This document shows positions 11,693 through 22,800 of a DNA stretch of 64,000 nucleotides, in pieces; position 1 is the stretch's first letter, and every line of letters begins with the position of its first letter. Position numbers and translations under genes: made by a program. The stretch comes from Ligustrum vulgare (lineage: Eukaryota; Streptophyta; Magnoliopsida; Lamiales; Oleaceae), in NCBI GenBank assembly GCA_963555705.1, contig OY743170.1:12005096-12069095 (forward strand), read 5' to 3'. The notes under the pieces were generated by a model, which made no database searches, was not told the DNA's origin, and saw nothing but the letters and a program-made list of their open reading frames with translations.

Positions 11693-11732
11693 TTCGAGGA
11701 CGAACAAATATTCTAGTTTGGGGGGGGGGGTT
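11693..11732 (+). promoter_or_regulatory. Polypurine tract
   Basis: TTCGAGGACGAACAAATATT, then CTAGTTTG, an 11-base G-run and TT, directly abutting the 3' LTR at 11,733. Position and purine content fit the plus-strand primer site. Confidence 0.85.
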
Positions 11733-12017
11733 TGATAAGTGTATTTTATACACTTATTTATCTATCAAAATTAGGATATTATAATATTTTTCTTGAATAA
11801 ATTCTACGTAATTGTTATTATTTTTCATTATTTCAGGTTTTTATCCCAAAATGAAGAAAAATGAGGAATTGAAGAAATTATACAAAAATTGGATGGAAAA
11901 ACTCAAAAGTGGAGCAAATTGGAGAAAGTCAAGACTCAAGGACCTACTTATCATATATGGAAGAATTGAGTAACTTGAAGGACAATTTATTTTACATGGG
12001 CTTAGGGTTAATTTGTG

Positions 12018-12057
<40 letters not shown>

Positions 12058-12229
12058 GTTGCTGAAAAAACAAAAGAGGAGGAGCCGTGAGTTTAGAGGG
12101 GTAGGGGAGCCGCAGGTCAGCCGTGGGGGAGATAGAGTAAAAAAACAGGGGGGAGCACGTAGCTTTTGGCAGAAGAAAAAAAGAGAAAAAGAGGGGAGCC
12201 GTGAGAAAAATAAGAAACAGCCGTGAGCA

Positions 12230-12298
<69 letters not shown>

Positions 12299-13509
12299 TT
12301 TAAACAGAGAGACTTGCGGCTGGAATGAAAAAAAATATGGTTGATTGATAGGATTATTCTTATTCTTGGAATATATACACAGCAGCAACACTTTTGAAGA
12401 AGGCGGCTGTGCACAAGACAAGAATTAAGGTTGATTGGGTTGGTGGAGACTTAATTAAGGAGATAGGGGCTGACTGAAGGAATAAATCATTGGTGGTTGG
12501 CTGTGTATTGGAGAAAGAAAAGCACCTGTGTGGGATTAAAAAAAGGTGAGAATTGGTTGACTGTGATACGGATTGGAAGCGAGGAGCAGCAACATTACGG
12601 GAATTCTTGTGGACAAGTCGACAGAATTGAGGTTACGGTTGGGGACTAAAATTTTGGTGGTGCGAAGTGATGTCAATTCTTCACCTCTTCAAACTTCGGG
12701 TTTTACTTTTGTTATTTATTGCTTTTTATTTCAAGAGCATGAATAGCTAAATTTTATAATCGGGATTGACGATATAGATTTAATGTTTTAGTTTGATTTT
12801 AATTCTTAAGTTGGTACTTTATTTTCATGTATTGATTTTATTATTGAGTTAAATGCTTGAGTTGCTTGATCACCAATTCATGATTAAATGATTGTTTTCA
12901 TAATTCGAGAGGTGAGTTAACAATTAGATCACGTAATAAAATTCGGCAATTTCAACAAAAAGATAGAGATATGAATTTGTGGTTGCATGTGGTCACTTAG
13001 GAATTCTTAGGAAATTTAATGCATTTAGCTAAGGAGAACTCTGACCCGCTGTAGAGATACATGGTTGACTTAGTTAAATAGGTCTAATTTGAACTCGAGA
13101 GAGGTAAATTAGATATATGCGTGAATTCGACCAAATACAATTTTAGAAAACAATTTGAGATGAGAAATTAAGTTAGAACGTTATTTCGAAATCGTTAGTC
13201 CCGATATTCATTCAATTGCTAAAAATCCCACCACTTTGTTTCTTTCTTTTATTAATTGCTTTTAGTTTAATTTTCTATTTTCATTTTAATTGCATTATTT
13301 ATTTCATTTATTCTCAATTTTATTGTCGTTTTTGGATTGATTGATATTTTATTTTCTCAATTAGTTTTGTTTCTAGTTTAGGAATTCTATATTCGAAGTA
13401 AATATATAGGGAATTAAATAGTCCTCGTGGGATCGACAACTCGGACTCAAAAGTCCACTTTTACTACTTGTAGCGATATCGTACACTTGCGATATTATTT
13501 TTACCAACA
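11733..13509 (+). repeat. 3' LTR of the LARD-like element
   Basis: 1,777 bp. It is nearly identical to the 5' LTR. The 42-bp length difference is explained by (AT)n 31 versus 25 bp, (GA)n 63 versus 25 bp (12,233-12,295), and two 1-bp indels. Confidence 0.95.
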
Positions 13510-13514
13510 ATCGG

Positions 13515-13795
13515 CTCCTGCTCAAATTCTTCATGAGAATTACAAAAATTCGCCCAAGTGTTGAGTACAGCAAGAGTCTCGATCGCCCTCTCCTTCTTCT
13601 TGGGGCTTGTATTTTTCATCTCCTCCAAATTCTTCTACCTCACTGGACTCTTTTCCACGGGAGTTCATCGTCCTCCAGCTCTCTCGCAGAACTGTATTCT
13701 GCAAACCAAGATTCGTATTGCCCTGAATTTTATACCACTTTCCTCTTCCCTTTTCTCCAATCCAAATTATATATTCAGAAAACAGGAAAAAACTA
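13515..13795 (+). other. Upstream region of the Ole e 1-like pseudogene
   Basis: Less AT-rich than its surroundings. It has open frames on both strands, one with a hydrophobic stretch (SFFLGLVFFISSKFFYLTGL). I could not match any of them to a known protein. It could be promoter or leader of the pseudogene that follows, or an unrelated gene scrap. Confidence 0.3.
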
Positions 13796-13975
13796 ATGGC
13801 TAAATTGCTACTGTTATTTGCTCTCTTCCCGATCTTGGCAATCACTAGTGCTCATTTGGCAACCCATTTCTTGTAATTACGGCTAAAGTTTACTGTGACA
13901 CTTTCCCCTGCGGCTATGAGACCACTGCATCCAACTACCTCCTTTGTAAATGTTTGTTGCAGCTATTAAAATATT
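13796..13975 (+). pseudogene. Pollen Ole e 1-like protein, truncated pseudogene
   Basis: The ATG at 13,796 opens a typical signal peptide (MAKLLLLFALFPILAITSA) and then HLATHFL. A stop follows at 13,874, but shifting the frame by one base restores ITAKVYCDTFPCGYETTAS. This matches the N-terminal part of the Ole e 1 / pollen-specific secreted protein family, where a KVYCDTC...GFET-type motif follows the signal peptide. The expected IPGAKV-type continuation is absent, so the gene is broken by a 1-bp loss and truncated. Functional members are secreted, cysteine-rich, and often expressed in pollen or roots. Assignment rests on the signal peptide and this one motif. Confidence 0.6.
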
Positions 13976-14581
13976 TTTCAAATAAAAATGTGATCAGAAT
14001 TTATAGGAAAATTATATATGCATAACTAGCAGCAATTTCTGTACCCTTGGTTGCTTATCTAGTCTCACAAGTGATATTGAATGTCAAAGGATTTTAATGC
14101 CTCAGCAAACAAGAGGCTTAAGACGTCTCCCAATTCAGCCGTTGTAAGTTAAAATTGTTAATTGATGTGTAGTGAATTGATCGAATTTTGTTTTAGATAA
14201 TTTTTTTAACAATGATTTATAAAAGTTATCATTCAATTATGTTCAAGTGATATTGCAAAAAGTAAAAAAGTGACATTCAAATAGGAAAAAGTGACTCCGT
14301 GTCGTTTTTTATTTAAGGAAATTTTGATAAAAAGTGGAAAGTGGCCTTGTGTTGCGTTTTTTTAGAAAGATTGACATATCAGTTATTGCTTCCATATGGT
14401 GTGTTTATATATGGAGAATAGAGGATGTGTAATGTGTCCATTACTATTTCTGAACTTTTGTAATTTGTCAAGTTACACTGACACGGGTTTCATCCAGCCA
14501 TTAAGGTACATGATTCACCTCGATCAAAACCTGAATGGAGCCCAAGAGCTAACCTGAAGTGAAACCACAAGTGCGTCCCAT
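13976..14581. other. AT-rich spacer leading into the repeat array
   Basis: No gene seen. From about 14,200 the first degenerate units of the GTCAC/GTGAC array appear. Confidence 0.4.
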
Positions 14582-14794
14582 TTAGCCGGCGAAGAGGGAG
14601 ATTTTGAGAGTAATGCGCTTGCATGAGAGGCAGCTGTGGGCGTCGAGGCGGAAGCCTGCGGCGGAGGTGGAAGAATCTGGGGGGATCATTGGTGACTGAT
14701 GTACAGAGTGGGAGGAGGGCTGTTTTTGATAGGTAGTTTTACATTTTGAGCCTTGCATAGCATTGCATGGTGGACTCTCAGACCACCATCTCAC
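14582..14794 (-). other. GC-richer exon-like frame, unrecognised
   Basis: A 70-codon minus-strand frame ending SAAGFRLDAHSCLSCKRI..LFAG. It stands out by base composition from the AT-rich array around it, so it may be a captured gene fragment. It has no complete domain that I recognise. The CXXC in SCLSCK is suggestive but not diagnostic. Confidence 0.25.
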
Positions 14795-16351
14795 AATAAT
14801 GAGGAGTATAGATGACAGACGGCAAAATCACAGTCAAAAGAAACTGCAGGGAAATTCTGTCATCTGCTTAAAGAAATTGGAGTAAATGAATCCCAAGATC
14901 AAAGTGAGAAGGAGCCGTAAGTTGTGAGCCAAAGTAAAATTTTCTGAACTAAAGCTATGATTACTTATACATTTTGTTGGGTAGTCTAAAGTATAATAAA
15001 CTGAATAATATTTAGAAAAAAGATTTATGTGGGCAACCACAAATTTATCGGTGTAAGCTTAGTTAGTTGTCATTGATAGCAATGATCGATTTTGTTAAAG
15101 TCTATAATGGGCATGGACGGTGCCAAGAGGTGACATTTTCACTTTTTAAAAAAATGGTATTATGTAATGTCTATTAATGTTTGTGAATTTTTGTAATTCG
15201 TTAATCAATGATTAATATTACAAAATTGAAAAAATGATATTCAAGTTCATTTTTTTCCACTAAAAGCGACACCATGTCCCTTTTTAGTTAAAAGAAAAAA
15301 TAAAAATTGACAATGTGTTTATGTATGGAGAAGGGAAAATGTGTAATGTATCTACTAGTGTTCGTACATTTGTGTAATTTGTTAATTGTTAATTGATAAT
15401 GAATATTGCAAAAATTGAAAAATTAACATTCAATTAGAAAAAGTGACAAAAAAATTAACGCTAAGGTAGACAAAAGTGCAAATTGTCACATTTAAGCAAA
15501 AGTAAAAAGTGAAAAAAAAATGATTTTATTTCACTTTTAAAAAAAAAAAAAGTGGCATCGTGTCACTTTTTTAAAAATTGGCACAATTATTGTAATATTT
15601 TGAATAAAATTAACAGGTCGTGAATTTACTAATTTCACTTTTTTGTTTATTTGATAATGAATAATAATGTATGGAGAGTGAGAAAAACAAGATTAATCAA
15701 AATTTACTAATTTGTATTTGATAGAAAAGTGAAATTCAATTGTATATAAATTTTAGAAAGAAAAAAAATGACAATGTGTCACTTTTTCACTATAAAGTGA
15801 TACCATATAGAAAGTGAAATTTGCCACTCTTTTATATATATATAAAAAAAGTGATACAGTACCATTAAATGTATCTATTAGTCTTTGTGTACTTGTATAA
15901 TTTGTTAAGTTATAGTAGTTAACGACAAATATTGCGAACATTGAAAAAGTAATATCCAAGTTGGAAGTGCCACTTTTTAATTAAAAGAAAAAATGATAAG
16001 AAGTGACATTTTGTCACATTTAAAAAAAAAAAAAAGAAGGTAGTATAATGTAATGTATCTATTAGTATTTGTGAATTTGTTAGTCAATTATAAATGTTGC
16101 AAAAATTGAAAAAGTGACATTCAAATAAAAAAAGGACAAAATGTCACTTTTTTTTAAAGTGACACTGTGTAACACATCTATTAGTATCTGTGAACTTGTA
16201 TAATTAGTTAGTCAATGATTAATATTGCAAAAATTGAAAAAATGACAACTTTTTTTCACTGAAAAGGACACCACGAAAATTTTGAGTTAAAAGGAAAAAA
16301 TGAAAAAGTGGCATTGTGTTTGTGTATAGAGAAGATGAAAAAGTGACACTA

Positions 16352-17060
16352 TGTGAAGCTGATGAATGCAAGGTGTTTGTTGAGATCAAGTATTGGAGAA
16401 GTGTCATTCTATCACTTTTTTTACAAAAAAGTCACAGTCTGTCATTTTTTTATGTGAAGTTGATGAATGCAAGATGATTGTTGAGATTAAGCATCGGAGA
16501 AGTGTTATGCTAACACTTTTTTTTTAAAAAAAGTCGTAGCCTGCCAATTTTTCATGTGAAGCTGATGAATGCAAGGTGCTTGTTGAGATCAAACATTCGA
16601 GAAGTGCCATGCTAACACTTTTTTTTAAAAAAAGTCGTAGCGTGCCACCTTTTCATGTGAAAATTATGAATGCAAGTGCTTGTTGACATCAAGCATCCGA
16701 GAAGTGCCATTCTGTCACTTTTTTACAAAAAAGTCGCAACTTGCCAATTTTTCATGTAAAGTTGATGAATGCAAGGTACTTGTTAAGATCAAGTATCGGA
16801 TAAGTGCCACTTGTCACTTTTTTTAAAAAAAAAATCGCAAACTGCCACTTTTTCATCTGAAGTCGATCAATGCAAGGTGATTGTTGACATCACCATTGGA
16901 GAAGTGTCATTCTGTCACTTTTCTTTAAATAAGTCGCATCCTGCCACTTTTTCATGTGAAGTTGGTGAATGCAAAGTGATTGTTGACATCAAGCCTTGGA
17001 GAAGTGTCATGATGTCACTTTTTTTTTTTAAAAAAAAAGTTACATCCTGCCACTTTTTTA
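16352..17060. repeat. 101-bp tandem repeat, about seven copies
   Basis: Units begin TGTGAAG.TGATGAATGCAA at about 16,352, 16,453, 16,555, 16,656, 16,755, 16,856 and 16,955, a period of 100-103 bp. Each contains ..GTTGAGATCAAGCAT.GGAGAAGTG and then CACTTTTTT facing AAAAAAGTC, a potential hairpin. Substitutions differ from copy to copy. It is embedded in the larger GTCAC array. Confidence 0.88.
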
Positions 17061-17782
17061 TCTAAAAAGTGACACAATGCCACTTTTTTGAGATAGTGTA
17101 ATGAGTATTGCAAAAATTGAAAAAAATGATAAAATGATAAAAGTGACATTGTTTGTTGTGTCACTTTTTTATTAAGAAAGTGATAAAAAGTGAAATTGTG
17201 TCTTGTGTCACTTTTTTATTAAAAATTGAAAAAGTGACATTCAAGTAGCAAAAAGTAACAAAACATCACTTTGTTTTACTAAAAAGTGACACCATATCAC
17301 TTTTTAATTAAAAGAGAAGGCGAGTTAAAACAAAAAGTGATAAGAAAAAAAAGTGGCATTGTTTAATGTATCTATTAATATTTGTGGACTTCTATAATTT
17401 GTTAGTCAATGATGAATATTGAAAAATGAAATTGACCAAGTAGAAAAAAGTGACAAATAATAAAAAAAAAGTGATAAAAAATGAAATTATGTAAAAGGCA
17501 CAATTATTCCAATATTTTGAATAAAATTAACAAGTTATGATTTTATTCTAAAGTTTTAATTTATGTTTGATTGAAAAAGTAAAGTATACACCAATTTTTT
17601 AAAAATAAGTGACATTATGTCATTTTTTTTTTAAAAAAAGTGACAAAATTATTAAAAAAGTGACAAAAACATTAAAAAAGTAGCACCCAAGATTTACAAA
17701 GTATTTTTACTTCTTAAAAATTTCAAAAGTGCATTTTTGTAAATGGTCTAAAAATAAGGACATTTTGTTAATACCCCTTATT

Positions 17783-17857
17783 TCATTTCCAGTTGTCTCT
17801 GATTCTCCTCTTTTTCGTCATCTAAAGAAACCTTAGATCCATGTCTCTTCACCCTCT
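17783..17857. other. Spacer between array and gypsy relic
   Basis: Pyrimidine-rich sequence without gene features. Confidence 0.4.
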
Positions 17858-18133
17858 TCTTCTTATTGATTGGTGTGTCGAATTCAACAAATAATAATAT
17901 TTTCTTACTCTTATAAAAATAAATTGTAATAGTGATGAGTGATGTCGAATCTTCTTATTGATTGGTGTGTCGAATTCAACAAATAATAATATTTTCTTAC
18001 TCTTATAAAAATAAATTGTAATAGTGATGAGTGATGTCGAATCTTCTTATTGATTGGTGTGTCGAATTCAACAAATAATAATATTTTCTTACTCTTATAA
18101 AAATAAATTGTAATAGTGATGAGTGATGTCGAA
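17858..18133. repeat. 92-bp tandem triplication at an LTR edge
   Basis: Three nearly identical 92-bp units start at 17,858, 17,950 and 18,042. Each joins a flank-like segment (TCTTCTTATTGAT) to the first part of the LTR (TGGTGTGTCGAATTCAAC...GATGTCGAAT). The right LTR has only one copy of this part, without the flank-like segment. The triplication therefore arose after insertion and included adjoining flank DNA. Confidence 0.85.
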
Positions 18134-18716
18134 TCTAAAGAAATTGGTTAGATTTAATTCTCCGAGAAAAATAAAAAACAATTAATTAAAAAGAGGAGGG
18201 TTTTGAATTTCGAATGTGAAATCAAATTTTAAATAAACAATTTCGGAATTAAAGTGATAAAAATATCATATTAAATAAATATACAGCCCAATGTATAATC
18301 TTAGAGTTGATTCATAGAATTTATCATGGATGAAAAAATAAAATCATTTACTCATTTTCAAAATTGGTTATAATCATTGATACGATCTCTCTTTACTATC
18401 TCGATAATCAAGATATACTCGTTGATTATTTTCCTAATCAATAAACAATCCAATATACGATCTTAGGATTTAATTTACCAATATCATTAACCTCTAGAGA
18501 GACGACCAATTCTAATCAACAAATTCACATACGTGATTCATTTAGGCTAGGTATATATCTTCTTAACATAAATTGAAAATCTATCTATAATCAATTATGT
18601 TATTTGTCACTTGTACTAGAAAACCTAAACAATTATGAATTTAGATTCCTAATTGACTAAGTATTATTTAGACAATTAAAAAATGTGAACTTTGTATTAA
18701 TCAATCAAAATCACTG

Positions 18717-19490
18717 TTTAAAAACCCGGACCGGCTATCAACCCTGAAAAAGTAAAGGGTCAAGGGTCAGTGGATTGACCTGAGGTCGACCCGGTGTATT
18801 AAATAATATTGTTGAAAATAATGAAAAACAAAACAATAGGAATTTAGAATAATAATATTTTTTTATTTAGGATTTTTTACATAAAAATTAAATTTGTACA
18901 AGTTATAAAATTATAATAATAATATTTTTTAATTTTAGAATTATAAAATCAACGAAAATATAAATTAATTATTGCTAATTTTATCTATTATACAATAATT
19001 TATTTCAAAACTTTTAAACAATAAATTATTTTAAGTTTTTGACCCATAAAAAATGTTTTTTAAATTATTAAACTAGTAATGAAATACAAATATTTGTAGA
19101 ATTAAAATAAAAACAATTATTAAAAGGGAGTGGGTTATTTTTTTTAAAAAAAAAAAAGAAGAAAGAGGAAAAGAAATGAAGAATACAAACAAATAAAATA
19201 AAAAAAATGTCAAGTCCCTATCAAGACTCAAACTCGTGTACTAAACTTGGAAGAAGATGGACCAACCCATCGGGCTAATCATTGGTTCATGTGTTTCATG
19301 GCCAAAACAGAAAATTAAAAGCAAAAAATAAAATAAAAACTGGAACATGAATCCCACATCGAACAAAAATGATTGAATGGAGGTTGAATTGCTTTATAAA
19401 AATGGTTGTTTGGCTTCTGAAACTTCAGTGTGGGGTTGTTGTGGTTCGGCCCCTACAAGTTTTGAGTTTAATTTAAATCACACTAACATT
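18717..19490. mobile_element. Unclassified repeat inserted at the left LTR
   Basis: LTR homology stops at 18,716 and is replaced by TTTAAAAACCCGGACCGG, GGGTCAAGGGTCAGTGG and GACCCGG, words found in dispersed plant repeats. A stretch near 19,210-19,290 and ATCCCACATCGA near 19,351 follow. No termini or TSD were identified. The right limit is approximate. Confidence 0.4.
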
Positions 19491-19639
19491 TGTTTTGGGT
19501 TGAAAATAGTTTGGGAAGACAATTTACCTTGAAATTTCAATCTGCTCACAGTTGATGCCAATTAACTCAGTTGAGTCTCCAAATTCTTAACGTCTGTCCT
19601 CGTCTCATGTTGAAATTGTTGTGTATTAGTTGTAAGTGA

Positions 19640-20584
19640 TTGAAAAATTTCTTCTAAAGATATACCTGAACTTGACGAAGGTTTCTACGATGAAGGAGTA
19701 GGCTAAAATTGTTGGAATTGTGATCTTGTCTGATAACTAAAATTAGGGTGATCCCTCCATCCAGAGCTCTAAGTATTTGAATAACGATCATACTTTACTT
19801 GAGCTGGGCCTGGAAGTCTTCCAACTACATTTTCCTATTCAAAAGAATCTTCTTGGAGAGTAGGACACGAGTCAGTTGTATGTCCATTAGCAGCACAAAT
19901 TCCACAGACTTTGACTTGTTGCATATTTTCTACAACCATTTGTTGAACAAGAGATGTTATATTTGATATTTGATTTTCAAGAGAAGATACATTTACCTCA
20001 TTCACCATTTTCAAAGGGGTGTCTTTTCTGAACCCAAATTGTTGTGTGTTAGCAGTCATGATGGATATCAAATCCCTAGCGACAATTGGGGTTTTATTTA
20101 CTATAGCTCCTCCACTAGCTGCATCCATCATCTTCCTTTCCGTTGGTAAAAATCCCTCATAGAAGTAACGAATGAGCACTTGTTCTGAAATCCTGTGCCG
20201 AGGACAACTTGCACATAGCTTCTTAAATCTTTTCCAATATTTATTAAGTGTTTCAGTATCACTCTATTTGATTCCACAAATTTCCCTTCTGATGCTAGCA
20301 GCTCATGAAGCAGGGAAATATTTATCAAGGAACAACTTGACCATACCCGTCCACGTATTTACAGAACTTGGTGGTAGATCGAATAGCTGATCCTTTGTCC
20401 TATCAATTAATGAGAATGGAAAAGCCCGTAACTTGATTTGCTCTTTAGTCACTCCTTGTGGTTTCATGATTGAACACACCATGTGAAATTTCTTCAGATG
20501 CTTGTGGGGGTCTTCATTCTCAAGACCATGGAATTTGGGTAGCAAATGGATTAAACTAGATTTTAGCTCAAAGTCCACCTCCAA
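19640..20584 (-). pseudogene. gypsy gag, frameshifted
   Basis: The N-terminal piece (20,584-20,303) reads FELKSSLIHLLPKFHGLENEDPHKHL...LRAFPFSL, the capsid-like retrotransposon gag domain of Athila/Tat elements. After a frameshift near 20,303, the continuation (20,179-19,835) reads RYFYEGFLPTERKMMDAASGG and ends in a CCHC zinc knuckle CGICAANGHTTDSC. Downstream there are only Pro/Ser-rich remnants and stops. Gag packages element RNA into particles; this copy cannot make a full-length protein. Confidence 0.8.
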
Positions 20585-20768
20585 AGCTTGGTATTAAATG
20601 CAAAGTGGCTTTTGATTTTCATTTGGTACAACTAATTCCCTTAATGTTCTTTCCTCAAAAGCCATTCTTTTTTTTTTTCTATCTCAAGATCACTGAATGA
20701 TGAATCAACCGAGCATAAATGAATAAAATAAAAAATAAATAAAGAAAATTAAATCTATCTGACACCAA

Positions 20769-20786
20769 TCACCGGCAACGGTGTCA
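20769..20786 (-). promoter_or_regulatory. Mutated tRNA-Asp primer-binding site
   Basis: The minus strand reads TGACACCGTTGCCGGTGA. This is the tRNA-Asp-complementary site seen intact at 8774-8791, with three substitutions. It fixes the element's orientation and the inner edge of the right-hand (5') LTR at 20,796. Confidence 0.8.
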
Positions 20787-21456
20787 AAAATTTAATGGTG
20801 TCGAATCCAACAAATAATAATATTTCCTTACTCTTATAAAAATAAATTGTAATAGCGACGAGCAATGTCGAATCCACACGGATTGGTTATATTTAATTCT
20901 CCGAGAAAAATAAAAAAAAATAAATTAAAAAGAGGGGGGGCTTTGAATTTTGAATGTGAAATCAAATTTTAAATAAATAATTGCGGAATTAAAGTGATGA
21001 AAATATCAAATTAAATAAATATCCAGCTCAAAGTATAATCTTAGAGTTGATTCATAGAATTGTTCATGGATGCAAAAAATAAAATCCTTTACTCATTTTC
21101 GAAATTGGTTATAGTCATTGATACGATCTCTCCTTACTATCTCAATAATCAAGAGACGCTCGTTGATTATTTCCCTAATCAATAAACAATCATTTATACG
21201 ATTTTAGGATTTAATTTACCAATATCAATAACCTCTAGAGATATGATCAATTCTAACAAACAAATTCACACGCGTGATTCATTTAAGCTAGATTATATAT
21301 CTTCATAACATAAATTGAAAATCTATCTATAATCAACTATATTATTTGTCACTTGTACTAGAAAACCTAAATAATTACGGATTTATATTACTAATTGGCT
21401 AAGTATCATTTTGACAATTAAAACAACGTGCACTTTGTATTAATCAATCAAAATAA

Positions 21457-22020
21457 CAACTTTAATACAAACAAAAGATATGTAAATAGAAAAGAGATAA
21501 AAGAACATTGAAATTAATTAGATCTCACAATTCTTGAAAAATCAAAACTTTGATTATCCTTGAACTGGAATATGGATTTAGCTATCCATCAACATTGCAA
21601 ATAAAAATCTTAAAAGAATAATAATAAGACTAAAGTCTAACAATTAATCCAATCAAGGAAAAGGTGGCTTCCCTTTGTCCAAGTAAGAGTAGCTACCTCT
21701 CCTCCAGTTGACTCGCGCCCCTTTTTCTTCTTATTCTTTTTTAGGGTAAGAATAATCATGGGCCCAAAATATGTTGCTGAGCTTTTTTTTTTTTTTTTTT
21801 TTTTTTTTTGGTACTGATACTTGTGTGTGAAACTGGAACTTGATATTTCACATATTGAAATTTTCAATTGACAAAAACTCATCTTCGAATAAAGAAATTG
21901 TAATATTATCATGTTTAAATATATGAGATAAAAAAATAGGATAATGTTTAAATTTATTGGTCAGTTACAACAAACAACAGTATAATTGATAATTAAAATC
22001 ACAATTTCAAAAATCTCATG
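21457..22020. other. AT-rich flank with a 27-base T-run
   Basis: This probably includes the outer end of the right LTR, whose exact terminus I could not place. A T-run occupies about 21,783-21,809. No gene seen. Confidence 0.4.
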
Positions 22021-22084
22021 GATGAGAGAGAAAATGAGAGACATCAGCATCCATTCCGATTTCTAGTTCTACGTAGTACGTAAA

Positions 22085-22288
22085 ACCATGGTTTGAAGAG
22101 GAAAACCAGAATAAAGTTAAAGTGGTTGAGGAGGAGGCAAGAGATGTTGCTCCTTTTGACCCTACAAAGAAGAACAAAAAGAACATCTATTCCTGCTTTG
22201 TCGAATCTGATCTGGTTGTTATTTGCAACACCAATACCAAGGCCAAGTCCAAAATCAGCAGGTACAGATGTTCTCTGATCCAAGTATG
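22085..22288 (+). pseudogene. Possible eIF2-beta N-terminal fragment
   Basis: One frame reads EEENQNKVKVVEEEARDVAP and continues FDPTKKNKKN. The acidic stretch followed by (V)APFDPTKKKKK is the hallmark of the N-terminus of plant translation initiation factor 2 subunit beta. After this the frame no longer resembles the family, and no downstream domain is present. It is at most a short pseudogene scrap; the match is brief and could be chance. Confidence 0.3.
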
Positions 22289-22800
22289 ACTATGGATATG
22301 ATGAAAAAGAATCTTTCAGTGATAATACAATAGACACTTGCGTACGCATGGGTTAACTTTTTCTTCTCTGGATTTTGGCAACTAAGATACCATTTATTAA
22401 TTTATTAAAAATTTGTAAACATAGATCCAAATATTGCAAATTCAACAAGTTAATCAACGAATTTTCTAGGCCACTGTTTTCTTGTTACACGAGGCTGCAC
22501 TTTTTAGATCAATATAAATGTCTAGAAATTCATCTTTCATGCAATAAGCTCCAGAAAAAAATAGAATGTTCAAATAGGCAGTTGATGAATCAAGGTGTTC
22601 TTGCCTTGTTAGCAATAGTCAAATCATGGTTTACAGTGATGGGAATGTCATAGCATGGCAGATATACAACTCAGTTTTTAATCATCAAGTAAAGATAACT
22701 TGTGAGTTTGATGATTATTGATGAAAGTACATGAAAGAGGGGCAAAGAAACACATCAGATATAAAATTTATTAAATGAAAATGTAGTTCTTGTAACATCT

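Larger units (their letters stand above)
7033..13509 (+). mobile_element. Complete non-autonomous LTR retrotransposon (LARD-like, Tat/Athila type)
   Basis: A 6,477-bp element bounded by a perfect 5-bp TSD ATCGG (7028-7032 and 13,510-13,514). Both LTRs begin TGATAAGTGTATTTTATACAC and end ACCAACA. A primer site for tRNA-Asp follows the left LTR, and a G-rich polypurine tract precedes the right one. The internal region is only about 2.97 kb and has no protease, reverse transcriptase or integrase, so it must rely on enzymes from an autonomous relative. It contains one 230-codon ORF, a conserved hairpin and a repeated non-coding block. Outside two microsatellites I count only about a dozen substitutions between the LTRs, so the insertion is recent. 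Confidence 0.93.
14200..17782. repeat. Degenerate GTCAC/GTGAC repeat array
   Basis: About 3.6 kb built from a few words repeated many times: AAAAAGTGACA and its complement TGTCACTTTTT, ATTGCAAAAATTGAAAAAGTGACATTCAA, and TAATGTATCTATTAGTATTTGTGAA. Inverted pairs (CACTTTTTT...AAAAAAGTG) make many potential hairpins. The right margin (about 17,700-17,782) ends GGACATTTTGTTAATACCCC, which reversed begins GGGGTATTAACAAAATGTCC, a form typical of MULE terminal repeats. No matching left terminus was found. The array may be the interior or subterminal part of a decayed DNA transposon. Confidence 0.7.
17871..21456 (-). mobile_element. Decayed gypsy element, Tat/Athila type, gag only
   Basis: Two LTR copies in the same orientation (left about 17,871-18,716; right about 20,796 to at least 21,456) flank a minus-strand primer site and gag remains. 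Both LTRs share CTCCGAGAAAAATAAA, AATCTTAGAGTTGATTCATAGAA and GATACGATCTC. No pol domain is present. A separate repeat (18,717-about 19,490) interrupts the left side, so the left LTR lacks its inner end. No TSD could be assigned. This is an old, internally deleted or non-autonomous copy. Confidence 0.75.

Noticed and set aside
11992..12421. 137-140 aa minus-strand frames in the 3' LTR, repeated in the 5' LTR
   Set aside because: They read through (GA)n and (AT)n runs inside an LTR and change length with the microsatellite; not protein-coding.
16352..17060. Regularly spaced repeats that could suggest a CRISPR array
   Set aside because: Repeats are full 101-bp tandem units without unique spacers, no cas genes, and the DNA is from a plant nuclear genome.
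17783..21456. TSD for the decayed gypsy element
   Set aside because: The left edge is triplicated and the outer end of the right LTR cannot be located, so no reliable duplication can be named.
22085..22288. Full eIF2-beta gene
   Set aside because: Only one short N-terminal-like motif is present; no zinc-binding C-terminal domain anywhere near, so it is kept only as a weak fragment.
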